64,000 nt of DNA from Apium graveolens (GCF_009905375.1 NC_133650.1:170022518-170086517), one strand, 5' to 3'. Counted from the stretch's first letter, positions 45,201 to 56,893 are shown. The notes: generated by a model not told the origin, from the letters alone. Program-made: numbers and translations.

Positions 45201-48200
45201 CATGGTCAAACGAAAAAATATATTGACCGTTTAACAATAGAAATTTAATATATATTAGCACTGATACCCTTCATTGATGATGCGGAGCAAAAGATAATTA
45301 GAATGACTACAACTAAAAAGCAGCATTTATTGGTCTACTCTATATATCAATTGTATTGATCTTCAGGTATATAGTTCATTATAAAAAACATCAAAAGAAT
45401 AAGCATAAATACGGATCTTAAAGTCCTTGTAAAAATAACCCCTATTGTGAATAGTTTAGTATAGACATTTTCCTACTTCTCTGGCACAATTATTATCTTT
45501 CTCCCATGTACTCAAAGTTATACATTGAATAGAAGTTAAATTTTATATTCAATTTCTACTACGCAATCTATTTTACTTAAGCGTTCTTGTTCAACTTATA
45601 TCGTGATCGTTTCAATGATGTTTGGCTAAAATACCTTTCTAGGAGGCAGATGGATGCAGCTGGGTAAATAGCATAAATTTTGTTTTAATTACTATCTTCA
45701 ATATCTGATCTTTTTTTATTATTTACATATGAACCACACAAGAACAATTGGGTGTTGATATTGAGTTAGATCCATACAAATTTGAGATTTAATTTAATCT
45801 GTAAGAGTTTATACAAAATTATTTTTATGACATTTAATTTCCGTTTAATTTATTCCAAATACTTATGAGTTTGATAGCTAGTAAAAAAATATATATTATA
45901 CAAAACACCATGATTTTCATATAGAGACACAATTTTTTATCACTAATTACTTTTAAGTGCTAATTTGTTTTTGTTGGTTTTACGGGCCTCATTAATTGGT
46001 TTTGACAATTGGACCATACTAGGTCTAATCAATACATCAATAATTATGTCATTAGGGTTATTTTTGACCTATATCAATGGCGAATTAAAAACTTAATTCA
46101 CGTCATTCGTGGTTCGACCAGTATTTCCCTTTGTACTCGCTTAAACCTGTGCCCTTGTGATTACTTTATTACAGATGGATCATTTCCTCCAAATTTCCCT
46201 AAAAAGAAAACTCAAAGACCCTTTCATACTCGATGTAAAAACTTTGGAACTTGTTGAACTTATTAAACAATCTAATCCTTATGGTTCAGGCTATTATGCA
46301 TTTTTTTATGCATATATGATGAGACTGGAAAGGAACGGATAAGGATGATGATGATGAGAAAGCTAAGATGCATGAAGTAAAACCAAAAAATGATATATAG
46401 GGAAAAGTCTTCTAATCCTTTTAAGCCAAATCTTGTCCCCGAGAAATATTAACTGAATATAACACGTGCATGGCTGCATATTTATATTTTTCATGGAAAT
46501 GATTGGCACCCCAATATTAATATAAAATAACTATAAAATAACTGATAAATGCATGTGGTAACCACACCTCTGCTATCTAGGCAATTAATTATTTACCTCA
46601 CATATTAGGAATATTCTAGAATTTAGATATCTATGATAGTAGACTAGTAGTTATCTTTTAGAGTTTCACATTATAATTAGGATATATTTTTTTTCTTATT
46701 AATTTTTATTTACGTGGGTTCCAATTCCTCTCTAAGGAGATGGGAACCTAGTTATCATCTTATTTTACACAATTTTTAAATACGAATTATCATAACTATA
46801 CATGTGCAGTGTGTAAGAATTGTCTCTTAACAGAGATTTATTCGAAAAGGTTTTAAATATATAACCCCAAGCCTTACTCTGCATTGCTTCAATCATGGAA
46901 ATAGGCTATCTATTTGATGAATCATACAGACCAACATCTACTCCCATACTGATATATATATATATGTGTGTGTGTGACAATTTAACACCAGGCACATGCA
47001 ATTCACCAAAATGTTATCTATGGATAAAAAAATAGCTTCTTACATACCTTGACTTCCTTATATAGCTTTTTTTCCCATGCATAAAGCTCTTCCAATATAG
47101 ATGAGATGTTCCCATATTCAACAGTTGTGTCTGATCCAGAACTCTCATTGTAGGACTTTGCAAGTTTCACTGTCCTCAGATCCACATTTACTGAAGTCCT
47201 TGATCTAGCATGTGGAGATGCCAACAAGGTTTCTTTACGGCGCATTATTCTGGACAACGCCACTATGTAAAGAAGTAGCTCCAGTCAGTAGCAAGATAAT
47301 TAGAAAAGCTGAGTAATAAGATTATAGAATTATATCCATCAATTAACAAAAATCAATCAACTTTCTGGTATATTAAAGGTAGATATGTTTACCAATTTTA
47401 CTAATAAATCTGACTAACCTCTAAGAATTGTTGGAACATCTAAAATTCAACAGGTCCACCATTATTAATATTTCACAAAAATTAAGATTTCAAGTTGTAG
47501 AAACTAGAACAACACCATACTTCAAAGAAAAAACAATGAATTTAAGAACATATAACACATGAACACATCTTAAGACATGAACGCGTCTTTTTGATCAACA
47601 AAGCTTGTTATTCAGGTTCAAGTTTTTTAATTAATCAAAGAGCGGAATAACTCCAATAAACATCATAGGAAATTTAGACTATAAGAAAAGACTTTGAACA
47701 AGTAAAGTCTGATACAATGATATACTTTTGGACATTTCTGTACAGGGAAACAAAGAACATTGCACAAGACAGTAGAGTTCGCTGTATACAACTAAAGGGT
47801 TGCAAGAAGAGTTTTATGAACTGATATAAAATAGCAGATATAGTTCTGTATAGCTAGTCGTGAATAAAACCTGCACACATAAACATTGGCTTTAAATACC
47901 CCTTCTATTCGAAGTACTCGTCCAATTACAGGCTCACTAAAGCAGTTTCGCATCCAGCAGCGTTTATGTTCAACCAGCCTAGCCTATAGTTATCCCTTCT
48001 GTTTCTTCACAACTACATCAATTTTCCCAACATTTTATAAGATTAAAACATATCTTGCATCCCAAGAAATATAGTTCAGTTCCCTAATATTATGTACTCT
48101 ACTCGACACAAGGAACATGCAAATGTAAAATGAGTAAACGATGTTTAAAATTCAACAATAAGTTAGCAAAGCATACCCAGTAATTCACGATAAAAACAGC

Positions 48201-50135
48201 TACCAATCACCAAACTCTCGGTATAGTTTCTATTCTATTAAATCTTGTTGAACAAATTTCAATATGATATAATATGTGAATGCAATATGAGAAAGAGATG
48301 TTTGACCAATTCTAATCACAGCTCAGCCATGTATATCAAGATTCCAGACAAAGAAAATGAAATAAAGTTAAAAAAATACCTTTAAATACAGTTAACTTGG
48401 GTATATATGGTAGCTTCCCAACCTCCAGCATCAAAGAGACCTCTTTCCCGTGACTAGATGCCATCTCAAATTCATTCTTAATGTCCTCGACAACCTCCTG
48501 GATATCTCGATTGCCATGAGTAGATAATGCTGTAAAGCTACTTATCTTTGATGTATCAACGTCTTGAAGTGAAGCCTCTTCTACCTCGAAACTCACCTCC
48601 TTCTGCACATAACTATTTTCTGAGCTCATTGTCAAAATCGTATCGGGGCTGCTATTTTCATCTTTTTTAAAACCTGAAAGTGTTGCCTCATTATTTTGTG
48701 ATAGTCCTGCTCTTGAAGTGCGCTCACTGTGTAATGACGGAATTCCTTCGGTACCTCTTTCATTGTATGGCATTGCCCTTGAAGCTTCGGTACGATGAGA
48801 TGCCATTGTCCTCGGACTACCCTCACTACCATGTGATTGATCAGCCCTTGAACTGTTCTCACCCTTTTCTGGCGGTACCGCTCTAGAAGTTCTCTCACCA
48901 AAATTTTTCTTTCTACTTTCATTTATATAACTTTGCTTGTGGATCTTTTTTATGACCTTGGTCTCTGTTTCTTCCTCCAAATGAGGAATTCCCTCCTTTT
49001 CCCGTACTTCATTTGAATCTGGACTACTAGCAATAGATCCATACCCATACGCACTCCTGGCGTAATTACCCAGATAACCATTCTCTTGATATCCTTCAAA
49101 TGGGTTAAGAAAATCCCATCCAGAACCACTTGGTGGAGGAGGTGGAGGTGGCTCAGCTGGACTGGTGCGTTTAATTGAAGGAGGCTTTTCTGCTTGGGAA
49201 CTCATCGGAAACCCAAAAAATCCTCCAGTAGCATCAGGGTACCCTGCGTAAGAATTTGCATATGCGGATGGTTCTTCACCATGAATTACGGTACGAACAG
49301 AAGGCCCAGATCTTTTCATGTAATATGCATAAGAATTTGAATTTCCTCCATACTGACCCCAACCTGTTTGATAAGGTTGATCCTCTACATTCATTTCATA
49401 AGATTGATTTACAACATTGGTTTCATAAGGCTGATCAACTACATTCATTCTATAAGGCTGATCTACAACATTCATTCCATTAGGCCGATCGACTGTATTC
49501 ATTCCATAAGGCCGATCGACTATATTCATTCCATAACCATATGGTTGCCAAGGTGACTGAGGGGGTGGATTCATATCTTCTGCATAACCATTCGGCTCCC
49601 AAGATGGATATCTATCAACTCCATAACCATTCACATTCTGAGCACTTGGACGAGGTGGGACAACATCTCTATCTGGACTATGATCATCTACATGAATATG
49701 ACCAGAAGACAAACTCCATTCAGAATCAGAATCCGAAGATAAATGCAAATGTGAATCATGCAAATTACCACCACCATCGTCGTCTACCGAATGACCATGA
49801 GTAATCAAACCCCCCGGAGTCCACTTCGACCATCCCTTGCGATTACCACCGACATTCCTACTAGTAGCACTAAAGTTGTAGTTATCTTTCTCTTTTTTTC
49901 CTTCATCAGAAGGCAATGTAAGCACAGGTGAATCCAATGGCGACCCGCCAACTAAAAACTCCTCATCAACAAATCGACGAAGAGCCTCACCCACATGATT
50001 CAAAGAACTAAAATACAAAATATGTGCAGCGGAAAGAGAATACCTGTAATCAGCTGCAGCTCTAATCAGCTCTTTTCTCTCCTTACACCTTATCACCAAA
50101 GGCAAATCATCAACTTTAGACTGTCCACAACCCAT
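35470..50135 (-). CDS. DUF630/DUF632 protein (plant bZIP-like, N-myristoylated type), 4 exons, 994 aa
   Basis: Joining 48380-50135, 47048-47262, 37587-37810 and 35470-36259 on the minus strand gives one frame of 995 codons with GT-AG junctions and matching phases. The N-terminus MGCGQSKVDD is a myristoylation/palmitoylation signal, followed by DUF630 (RCKERKELIRAAADYRYSLS, residues 1-60). Six 9-residue repeats (about 202-255) and a Pro run before SGSGWDFLNPFEGY (about 336-349) follow. DUF632 begins near residue 555 (DIQEVVEDIKNEFEMASSHG) and continues through exon 2 (LEELYAWEKKLYKEVK), exon 3 (KLRDDELQPRITKLI) and exon 4 (RMWKFMLKCHQKQFQAIM, ELRIWCSYFNDWI). Family members act at membranes in leaf and root development; the exact role is unknown here. 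All three introns are rich in repeats. Confidence 0.93.
36333..36589. mobile_element. Stowaway-type MITE (257 bp) in intron 3
   Basis: Ends CTCCCTCCATCACATTTTA and the complement TAAAATGGGATGGAGGGAG, with TA at 36331-36332 and 36590-36591. Also subterminal AAGTCAAATTGACC and its counterpart GGTCAAACTTAAGTCAATTTG-like repeats. Confidence 0.92.
37107..37505. mobile_element. Possible MITE in intron 3
   Basis: Starts GAGAGCAACTCCAACAAGG and carries GGGTGCCAA repeats in both orientations, ending GGTGCCAACCACCGGAGTTA. Elements that begin GAGCAACTCCAAC are common in plants, but the two ends match only over about six bases (AACTCC), so boundaries are uncertain. Confidence 0.45.
37587..37810 (-). CDS. 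Exon 3 of the DUF630/DUF632 gene
   Basis: Reads GEERLRLIYEKLCKKQKALN, DATRASTRKLLTKLNVCMRG, IEAISNRIHKLRDDELQPRI. The donor is ATGG/GTATGA after 37587, phase 2. Confidence 0.9.
39192..39352. repeat. Three tandem 56-bp units in the left arm
   Basis: Units start at 39192, 39248 and 39304, each with CGATCCCTTTCTGTTAAGTC. The right arm has a single counterpart near 43940-44005, so the tripling came after the two fragments diverged. Confidence 0.85.
41093..41584. mobile_element. Tourist-like MITE (492 bp)
   Basis: Ends GGCTGTATTTGGATGGGGGG and, inverted, GGCCTTGTTTGGATTGGGGG, flanked by TAA at 41090-41092 and 41585-41587, the duplication used by PIF/Harbinger elements. Interior includes a CT microsatellite (about 41283-41322). 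The right arm of the inverted repeat lacks it (continuous at about 42095), which marks the exact empty site. Confidence 0.88.
41803..44986 (+). mobile_element. Copia-A fragment, right arm of inverted repeat in intron 2
   Basis: Plus-strand extra-ORF region (remnants at 42736-43128 with a Gly-rich stretch, and 43037-43285 with a Lys/Glu coiled coil), then 3' region, then a diverged Copia-A LTR body (about 44160-44986) without its first and last 100-200 bp. The LTR part keeps CTAGCGGATCAAAATCCCTA. Matches the left arm at about 85 percent in the stretch I compared (43771-43860 against 39421-39510). Confidence 0.8.
45132..45203. repeat. 36-bp perfect tandem duplication
   Basis: CACACTCACTCCATTAAATT... 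occurs at 45132-45167 and again at 45168-45203 without difference. Recent local duplication in intron 2. Confidence 0.9.
47048..47262 (-). CDS. Exon 2 of the DUF630/DUF632 gene
   Basis: After joining, VFK/VALSRIMRRKETLLASP reads on without break. Contains KLAKSYNESSGSDTT and the DUF632 core ISSILEELYAWEKKLYKEVK. Donor CAAG/GTATGT, phase 0. Confidence 0.9.
47263..48379 (-). other. Intron 1 of the DUF630/DUF632 gene (1117 bp)
   Basis: Donor GTATTT, acceptor TTACATAG. AT-rich; no gene or clear mobile element found in it. Confidence 0.85.
48380..50135 (-). CDS. Exon 1 of the DUF630/DUF632 gene
   Basis: ATG at 50133-50135, donor AAAG/GTATTT after 48380. It contributes 585 codons plus one base. 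Holds DUF630, low-complexity Asp/Ser/His stretches (LHLSSDSDSEWSLSSGHIHV), the 9-residue repeats, the Pro run and the start of DUF632. The frame runs on past the donor into intron, so the open frame alone (599 codons) overstates it. Confidence 0.92.
49371..49532 (-). repeat. 27-bp coding minisatellite in exon 1, six units
   Basis: Encodes GMNIVDRPY, GMNTVDRPN, GMNVVDQPY, RMNVVDQPY, ETNVVNQSY, EMNVEDQPY in a row. The units differ by single substitutions and keep the frame. Confidence 0.9.
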
Positions 50136-51432
50136 ATCAAACCCTAAACCCCTATTTTATCAAACCAAAAAAACACAAACAAAGCAATCATACCAGTATT
50201 CAACAACCCAAATCAAGCAATTGTAAACACACACAAATACATATGTATCTATCCAAAACTTACAGATGAGTGAAAATAAAACAAACCCAGATGAGAAAAC
50301 AAGAAATAAATGATGGGTATGAAAGATAGAAAGATAAAGCAGTGGTTTAGGTGAAAAAAGATAGAGATTTGATAAGGTAATAAAGTGGGTAAATGGGGAA
50401 ATTACTCGTTACCATCCATAAGAGGGACGGAAAGAAAGAAGAAAGTGAATCTGAGAGAGAATAATAATTTGTTTTGTTTCGGAGTGTTAATTATTAATAT
50501 TATCAACATCTTGCGTGATAATAGAAATATAGTAGTAGCAAAATACAAATCAAGGGAGTTTGTATTTTTGTGGTAAGAAGAAGGAAACAATGTCATTACA
50601 TGGAAGTTGTTCTTCATTATATATATATATATGTATGTATGTATGTATGCATGTACTTGTGTGTATGTATTGTCTGAATAAATCTGAAGTAGATCTCTCA
50701 CGGAGGATGTAATGTATTTTCTGAGTAGATGTGCTGTAACCTGGAACTATGCCGGCAAATCCTGACATGACCAATAAAAACTGTACTCATTTAAACGCTT
50801 TTAATTTTTTATTTTTCTTCCAAAAACAAAATGATTTTTTTATTTAATTCTATATAAATGGTTATGCAAAACAAAAAAAAAACACAAATGTTCATAAATC
50901 AAACTCAAGTTTTGTTTATTTAATTTAGGTGAACTCTGCTCTATTCATTTATTAAAAAATTATATTTTTCGGAAAACAAATTATTTTCATTAAGTAAACA
51001 ATCTTCAAGTTAAACTTTGCAGGTGCTCAACTCAAATTTGGGTCATTAAGTTAGGGATTAATTCAAGCTCATTAAACTCGACTAAAGCTTAGCTTGATAA
51101 AATTGTGTAATATTTTATACATAAAAATATTATAATCCAGTCAAAACTAACTATGCTAAATTTGATCTTAATAATTATGGTGAGATCATTCACGGGTGAA
51201 ATATATGAGAGTAAGCATCCAAGGGTTAAACTTAAAAGAAATTTCATAGTAATGGTTGACTTAAATGTATTATATTTATTATCAAATTACTTACTTTTCT
51301 AATTTATAGACATGCAAAATATATAGTAAGTAAATATTTAATAATAATTGATTAGAATTACTGGTTTACATGTATTAATCGTGAATTTAGGAAAAATATA
51401 CTAAGATGAACCTTAACATCCTTATACTCTGA
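50136..51432 (-). promoter_or_regulatory. Upstream region of the DUF630/DUF632 gene
   Basis: No coding sequence. On the minus strand a pyrimidine-rich stretch (CTCTCTCAGATTCACTTTC) at about 50433-50460 fits a transcript leader. A TA then TATG microsatellite lies at 50618-50655. The rest is AT-rich. Confidence 0.4.
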
Positions 51433-52110
51433 CTAGTATGTAGCCCGTGTTTCGCACCGAGTCATCGAGGAATTTTTTTATAATATTTTTTTTAGATTTA
51501 TGTAAAATATTTTTTTTACTTTTAATAATTGTTGTGAAAAGGAATTAATAAACTCGAATGAATGATAGTGAAGTAAACAAAAATAAGATATTAGATGACA
51601 TTAAAAATTGCAAAAATGACATATCATTTATTTTAGTCCAACTACTTTTAGAAGGTAAATTATTGAACTCATCAGTTGATTAACTTAAAGTAAATAAAAT
51701 AAATTTTAGACAATAGATCACATTAAAAAATTGAAAAACTTATACTTATAAATTTGGATTTCATGTTCTCAAAAAAGAAGCAGGTTTAATATTTCAGACA
51801 ATAAGATTAAAATACTATAACTTGGGTAAATTGTAGAAAGCTTTTTCGTACACAATATTTTTTGTACTATTTTTCTGTGGTCTTGTCGCGTTAGAGGATA
51901 TGGAGACCAGCTGGTGAAGTGACATGTGAAAGAGTAACATAAATTCGGTTGTGACTAGAAGTAGGACTGGGAAAATATACACCAATTTTTCCAAAGACTG
52001 GGCTTGATTTTTATTAATCTTCATTGCAAAACATACTTGCAATGACAATTGTCTCATCTTAAATATGAAAGGCCGCTTAAAGTTGCTTTCATTTGATGTT
52101 GTGGAAAGCT
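51433..52110 (-). mobile_element. Helitron remnant: PIF1-like helicase C-terminus and 3' end
   Basis: On the minus strand, from about 52100, the reading is NESNFKRPFIFKMRQLSLQV, CFAMKINKNQAQSLEK, then after a frameshift VYFPSPTSSHNRIYVTLSHV and SPAGLHIL. This matches the last helicase motifs of Helitron RepHel proteins (CFAMTINKSQGQ, HGQLYVALSR). Downstream, CGGTGCGAAACACGGGC forms a short hairpin followed after six bases by CTAG (51433-51436) and a host T, the expected Helitron 3' end. The 5' part and Rep domain are absent. Confidence 0.78.
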
Positions 52111-52498
52111 TTGAAATAATATGCGTAGGTTAGATATTTTAAATGTTGAATTTGCTAACTTTTCTATGTAGATATGATTAAACTGCTATAATAAAGAAGC
52201 ATCTAGGCATTGTTCCATACATCAATTTGATTGATTATCAATTCTAAAACCATTAGTAAATATCTTGGTCATATATACTTTTTTAATTTGAGTTAAGTCA
52301 TAAAAGTGTTGTGCTTGCTTTTAAAATTGGTGCTTCTTGTTATAAATACTATTATAGTTTTAGAATCATAAATATATCAAAAAAGCTTGTGTAACCCTTA
52401 AAATATTTAATTAGAATCATAACGGATAATGTGCAACAATATTCACATAAAGAAATGCATATTAAATCGAACGAAAATATAATATATTAATAGCTTAA
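52111..52498. other. AT-rich spacer before Copia-B
   Basis: Nothing recognisable. May still be Helitron interior. Ends in CTTAA (52494-52498), the probable left target duplication of Copia-B. Confidence 0.4.
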
Positions 52499-52508
52499 TG
52501 TTAGATAT

Positions 52509-53899
52509 TGTTAGGTCCCAATGTGTTTGTAGAAGGGGGGGTTGAATACAAACCGTACCGAATAATCGAATTAAATGCGGAATAAAAATATGAAACAAAA
52601 TTCAAGTTAAATAAGAATATTATTAAACTTGAAAGGTGTTACAACAACTGTATCGATTACAAGGAATTAATCTCAAATTAATTATCACAAATCTAGAATA
52701 AATTCGACATGAACTTTTTCTATTTTTGTAATAAAAAGATTCAAATGCTAAACGCAATTTGAGATTAAGTTCTAGGGATTTTGATCCGCTAGATAGTTAC
52801 ACAAGAACAAGATAATGATTTCTAGTGGTTTGGATTTAACTTTACTAGCTAGAAACTGTGATCTTGAATTTAGCAGAGAAGAGATGATATATTTTTCAGC
52901 TTCTGCTTTTTTTTGTTCTTGAACTGTTTTTCGGATGGTTATTGACTTCTGTTGCTTCTGTTGTTTTTGTAATCAATCAACCTTTGATTTAATTGGCAAG
53001 ACAATCCTTTTAGCTCAGCAAGACAATCCATTGAGCTAGCAAGACTTTCAGTGAGACTATTGATTGAACTAGTAAGACAATCAAAATGAACTAGCAAGAC
53101 TTTCGGTATGACAATCAATTGTCATACCGATTGTCATAGTAGTTCAAACAGATTGTTTTTGCTGAATATAAATAGATTTAAATCCTATAAAAATTCTGGT
53201 AAGACAATCCTTTTGAATTAGCATGACTTTCAGTATGACTATTGATTGTCATACCGATTGTCATACTAATACAATCAGTTGTCTTGTTGAATTAAAACAG
53301 ATTTTTAAACCAATTTAAATTCTGAAAATTCTTAATATTAATTCAGAATTAATTAATCAATTAATTTAATTAATCAAATAAATTAATCTTTTGCAGATAT
53401 AATTTATTTTCTTAATTAAATTACATGACTTAATTAATTAATAGAGAATTAATACTAATCTTGAGCAGCATCTATTCTTCTGTATATCTTCTGAAAATCA
53501 CTGAAATATATGAATCAATTCCACCACTTCAATGTTGACACTCGATGTACTGTCTGGTTCATGAGTGACTAACTTCCGTGACGTTTCTTCATGTCTTGAC
53601 TTTGACACTTTGATTTTCTTCAGATTAAATCCTTGTAATTAATGATACTCTGACGAGATCTCTGTCACTTGATTAAATCCACGATCTTGATTTATATCAC
53701 TGAGGCTTGATCAATTTCTTGAACTTCTTCCAGTGAATTAACTCCTCAAGTCTGTAGATGAACCTTGTTTCTGAATCCTCTGACAAATGTTACTTTGCGA
53801 GATCTCTCTGACGGTAGATCCACTATTTACTTATTACATTCTTATTTGAGTTGAGTTGAATCCTCGAATATACAAATAGGCTATGACATATGACTTACA
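52509..53899 (-). mobile_element. Solo LTR of Copia-A (1391 bp)
   Basis: Complement of the LTR at 2674-4011, from TGTTAGGTCCCAATG to CATATGACTTACA on the plus strand. A perfect 5-bp duplication GATAT lies at 52504-52508 and 53900-53904. No internal region remains, so the element was lost by recombination between its LTRs. Confidence 0.95.
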
Positions 53900-54261
53900 G
53901 ATATATTTGATAATGTCATGACTAATATGATTTATGTTTAGTTTTCAGATCTTACTTAAACAGGACAAATCAGTACTTAACTAAAATCAGCACTTATACT
54001 GAATTCAAAACTTAAGTCATCAGTACTTAAGGTTCAGGAGATATTTATCAGAAGATAATATCAGGACTTAAAGAAAACGTTCAGATAAGGAAGGTGGATG
54101 ATTAAAGGAAGAGAAGATCGAGACAAACGTAAGAAGAGATATGCATGAAGAAGGAATTCTATGAAGAATAGAATACTTGGAAGAAAAGATATCTGATTGA
54201 TATATTTTAGAAAGCAGAATTATATTTCATATCAATTAGCGATTATCTTGTAACTGTGTAG

Positions 54262-54269
54262 TATATAAA
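54262..54269 (+). promoter_or_regulatory. TATA box of the Copia-B LTR
   Basis: TATATAAA in GTAGTATATAAACACAG, about 230 bp before the LTR end. Confidence 0.65.
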
Positions 54270-54501
54270 CACAGACATAGGGTTTACACTATAAGTATTA
54301 TCGTTATCGGGAATATTATTCATTGTAACCCTAGCAGCTCTCGTGATATTTGTTCATCACTGAGAGAGGACAGTTTCATACTGTAACAGAGTTTATTGCT
54401 TTGAATAAAGTCTGTTTTCTGTTACTTGTATTATTAGAATTCGATTTGATTGTACTATACACTATATTCACCCCCATCTACAGTGTGTGTGACCTAACAA
54501 G

Positions 54502-54513
54502 TGGTATCAGAGC
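54502..54513 (+). other. Copia-B primer-binding site
   Basis: TGGTATCAGAGC, complementary to the 3' end of initiator methionine tRNA, two bases after the LTR. Standard for plant Copia elements. Confidence 0.92.
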
Positions 54514-54555
54514 CTATCTGTTAACACACAAACAGTTTAAGATCCAAAAACAATC

Positions 54556-56553
54556 ATGTCTGAAGTAGAAACTCCAACTAAGCCCACCAAAACTGAAGAA
54601 CCTCCAAAGACACAAATCCATAGTCGATATGAGACTATTAGAGTTCCCATTCTGAAGCCATCTGAATATCCTGTATGGAAAGTGAGGATGACCATGTTTC
54701 TGGAAGCAACTGATCCAGAATATCTTGACAGAATCAATGAAGGGCCTCACAAACCAACCAAGCTCGCTGTTGCAGTTGCAGGTGAAGCAACAAAGTCAGT
54801 ACCAAAGAAGAAGAGCGACTACACTGCTGAAGATATCGCTTCAATTGCTAAGGATGCTAAGGTACGACACTTACTGCATAGAGCCATTGATAATGTAATG
54901 TCAAATAGGGTAATTAATTGCAAGACTGCAAAGGAGATATGGGATGCTTTGGAAACAAGATGTTAGGGAACTGATTCGATTAAGAAGAATAGGAAGACAA
55001 TACTCACTCAAGAGTATGAACACTTTGACTCAAAGGCTAATGAGTCATTGACTGATTTATATGATAGATTTGTCAAACTCCTGAATGATTTGTCACTGGT
55101 TGATAAGGAGTATGATCTTGAAGATTCAAACCTTAAATTCCTGTTAGCTCTTCCTGAAAGCTGGGATTTGAAGGCAACAACTATAAGAGACAACTATAAT
55201 CTTGATGAAACGACTCTTGATGAAATTTATGGGATGCTCAAGACTCATGAACTTGAGATGGAACAAAGAAGCAAGAGGAAAGGAGGAAAGTCAAGGACAG
55301 TTGCTCTTAAGGCTGAAGAAGAATCTCCCAAGGCAGCCACCTCAAGGAAAGGCAAGGGTAAAGCGCTCTTCACAAAGTATGATACTGAGTCATCAAGTTC
55401 TGATAGTGATGGTGACTCAGAAACTGAAAGCTTGCCTGAGACGGATGCTGATGAAGAGATGATGAAGCTGTGTGCTCTTATGGTGAAAAGAATCACAAAG
55501 ATTGCATACAGGAAGTTCAGGAAGGGAAAGAATTTTTCCAGGAAAGGTGCAAGTTCTGATAAGAAGAATTTTAGAAAATCTAAAGGCAAAGGAGGAAAGT
55601 CTGACATAGGAGATTACACAAATGTCAAATGTTACAATTGTGGTGAGAAAGGCCACATATCTCCTGATTGCAAGAAAGTGAAGAGTGACAAAGGCAAGGC
55701 TCTTGTCACAAAGAAGAAAAGCTGGACAGATACCTCAGATTCTGAAAGTGAGGAGAATTATGCCTTGATGGCAAATGCTGATATGGCAAGTGCTGAAAGC
55801 AGTTCTGAAGCTGCTGAGTTAAAGGTACCTCAAACTACTTATGCCTTTCATACTGATGATATTAATGAGTTGAGAAGATATTTTAAAACCATGTTCATTA
55901 GCTATAGAGATCAAACTTTAACATGTGAAAGATTAACTTCTGAAAATCTTGCTTGTAAAAAGAGGAATGATTATTTAGAAAAAGAGTTAGTCATGTTCCA
56001 TCAATCTCAGAAAGATAGAGATGATGCTTTATATGTTAGGGATGAAGTACTTAAAATGAATGAATCTCTAAAAGCTGAGTTAGAAAAGGAAAGAGAGATT
56101 ATCTGGACTTGGACTAACTCTAGCAGAACAACTCAGAATTTGTTAAGTAGTGAAAACTGGAAAGAGGGCTTAGGTTATGGAGATGATAAGAATGATAAAG
56201 GAACTGTAGATATTAAGCCTATAGTTGTTAAACAAAAGCCAAAGTTAAAAACTGTTAAGTTTGTAGCTGTAAAGTCTGATACTGAGAAATCAGAAGTTAA
56301 AAAGGAATTAACTTCTGACAAACTAAAATAGGAAAATACAACTGAAGTAAACGTAGGCTTAATGACAAAGAAGCAGCTTAAGCATAAGCTGAAAGATGTT
56401 AAGAATGCAAACAAGGTAAAATCACCTAGGAAAAATAAGAATGGAAAGGAAGGTGTGAATAAAAGCAATGATTATAAGCCTGTTCCTGATGCTCCTAGAA
56501 AAATGTGTCCTAACTGTGGAAGTTCTAACCATCTGGCTTCTTTTTGCAGGTAG
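54556..56553 (+). pseudogene. Copia-B gag
   Basis: Starts MSEVETPTKPTKTEEPPKTQ. The gag core has YPVWKVRMTMFLEATDPEYL, KTAKEIWDALETRC, SLTDLYDRFVKLLNDLSLVD and LKFLLALPESWDLKATTIRD. A Ser/Asp-rich stretch precedes the first zinc knuckle CYNCGEKGHISPDC (55630-55671). A coiled-coil region follows (about 55900-56120), then CPNCGSSNHLASFC (56506-56547). Stops at 54964, 56329 and 56551. The protein forms the virus-like particle that packages element RNA. Confidence 0.88.
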
Positions 56554-56628
56554 AATAAGAACATAAACTCCTTACCTTCAAAGTCAGGAGTTTAGAGTCA
56601 GTCTGTTAGATATAAGCCACAAAATCCT

Positions 56629-56670
56629 TGTTTTTATTGTGGTAGTTTATGGCATTCCATTTATACTTGT
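56629..56670 (+). other. Third CCHC-like knuckle in Copia-B
   Basis: CFYCGSLWHSIYTC, with C2C4H4C spacing, after stops near 56551 and 56593. With the two knuckles upstream this makes three in one polyprotein. Confidence 0.65.
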
Positions 56671-56893
56671 AAGGAATATCATAGTCTGTACTATGATTAT
56701 TATCAAATAAAACCTTCTTTAAAGAAAGTTAGCATTGTTCCTTCTAATGTAAGTTCTGATTCAAAGTCTGATAGTGTAAACTCTGATAAGAAAAATGTAA
56801 AATAAACTCTGATGCTAAATCCGCTAATTTAATAAGGCCAAAGGATCCAAGCAAGTCTGGGTCCTTAAAACTAATCATTAGTGGTCTTTGTGA

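Larger units (their letters stand above)
37811..47047 (-). other. Intron 2 of the DUF630/DUF632 gene (9237 bp)
   Basis: Donor GTATGTAAG at 47047, acceptor TGAATATAG at 37811. Much of it is an inverted pair of Copia-A fragments (about 38752-44986). 37811-38751 and 44987-47047 are AT-rich without genes; the latter holds a 36-bp tandem pair at 45132-45203 and a TA/TG microsatellite near 46950-46976. Confidence 0.88.
52499..54499 (+). repeat. Copia-B 5' LTR, split by a solo LTR
   Basis: Starts TGTTAGATAT at 52499-52508, is interrupted, and continues at 53900 with GATATATTTGATAATGTCAT to GACCTAACA at 54499. Without the insertion it is about 605 bp with TGTTAG...CTAACA ends. TATA box TATATAAA at 54262-54269. 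Confidence 0.85.

Noticed and set aside
46009..46342. Two overlapping short frames in intron 2
   Set aside because: No recognisable motif, no codon bias visible and AT-rich surroundings.
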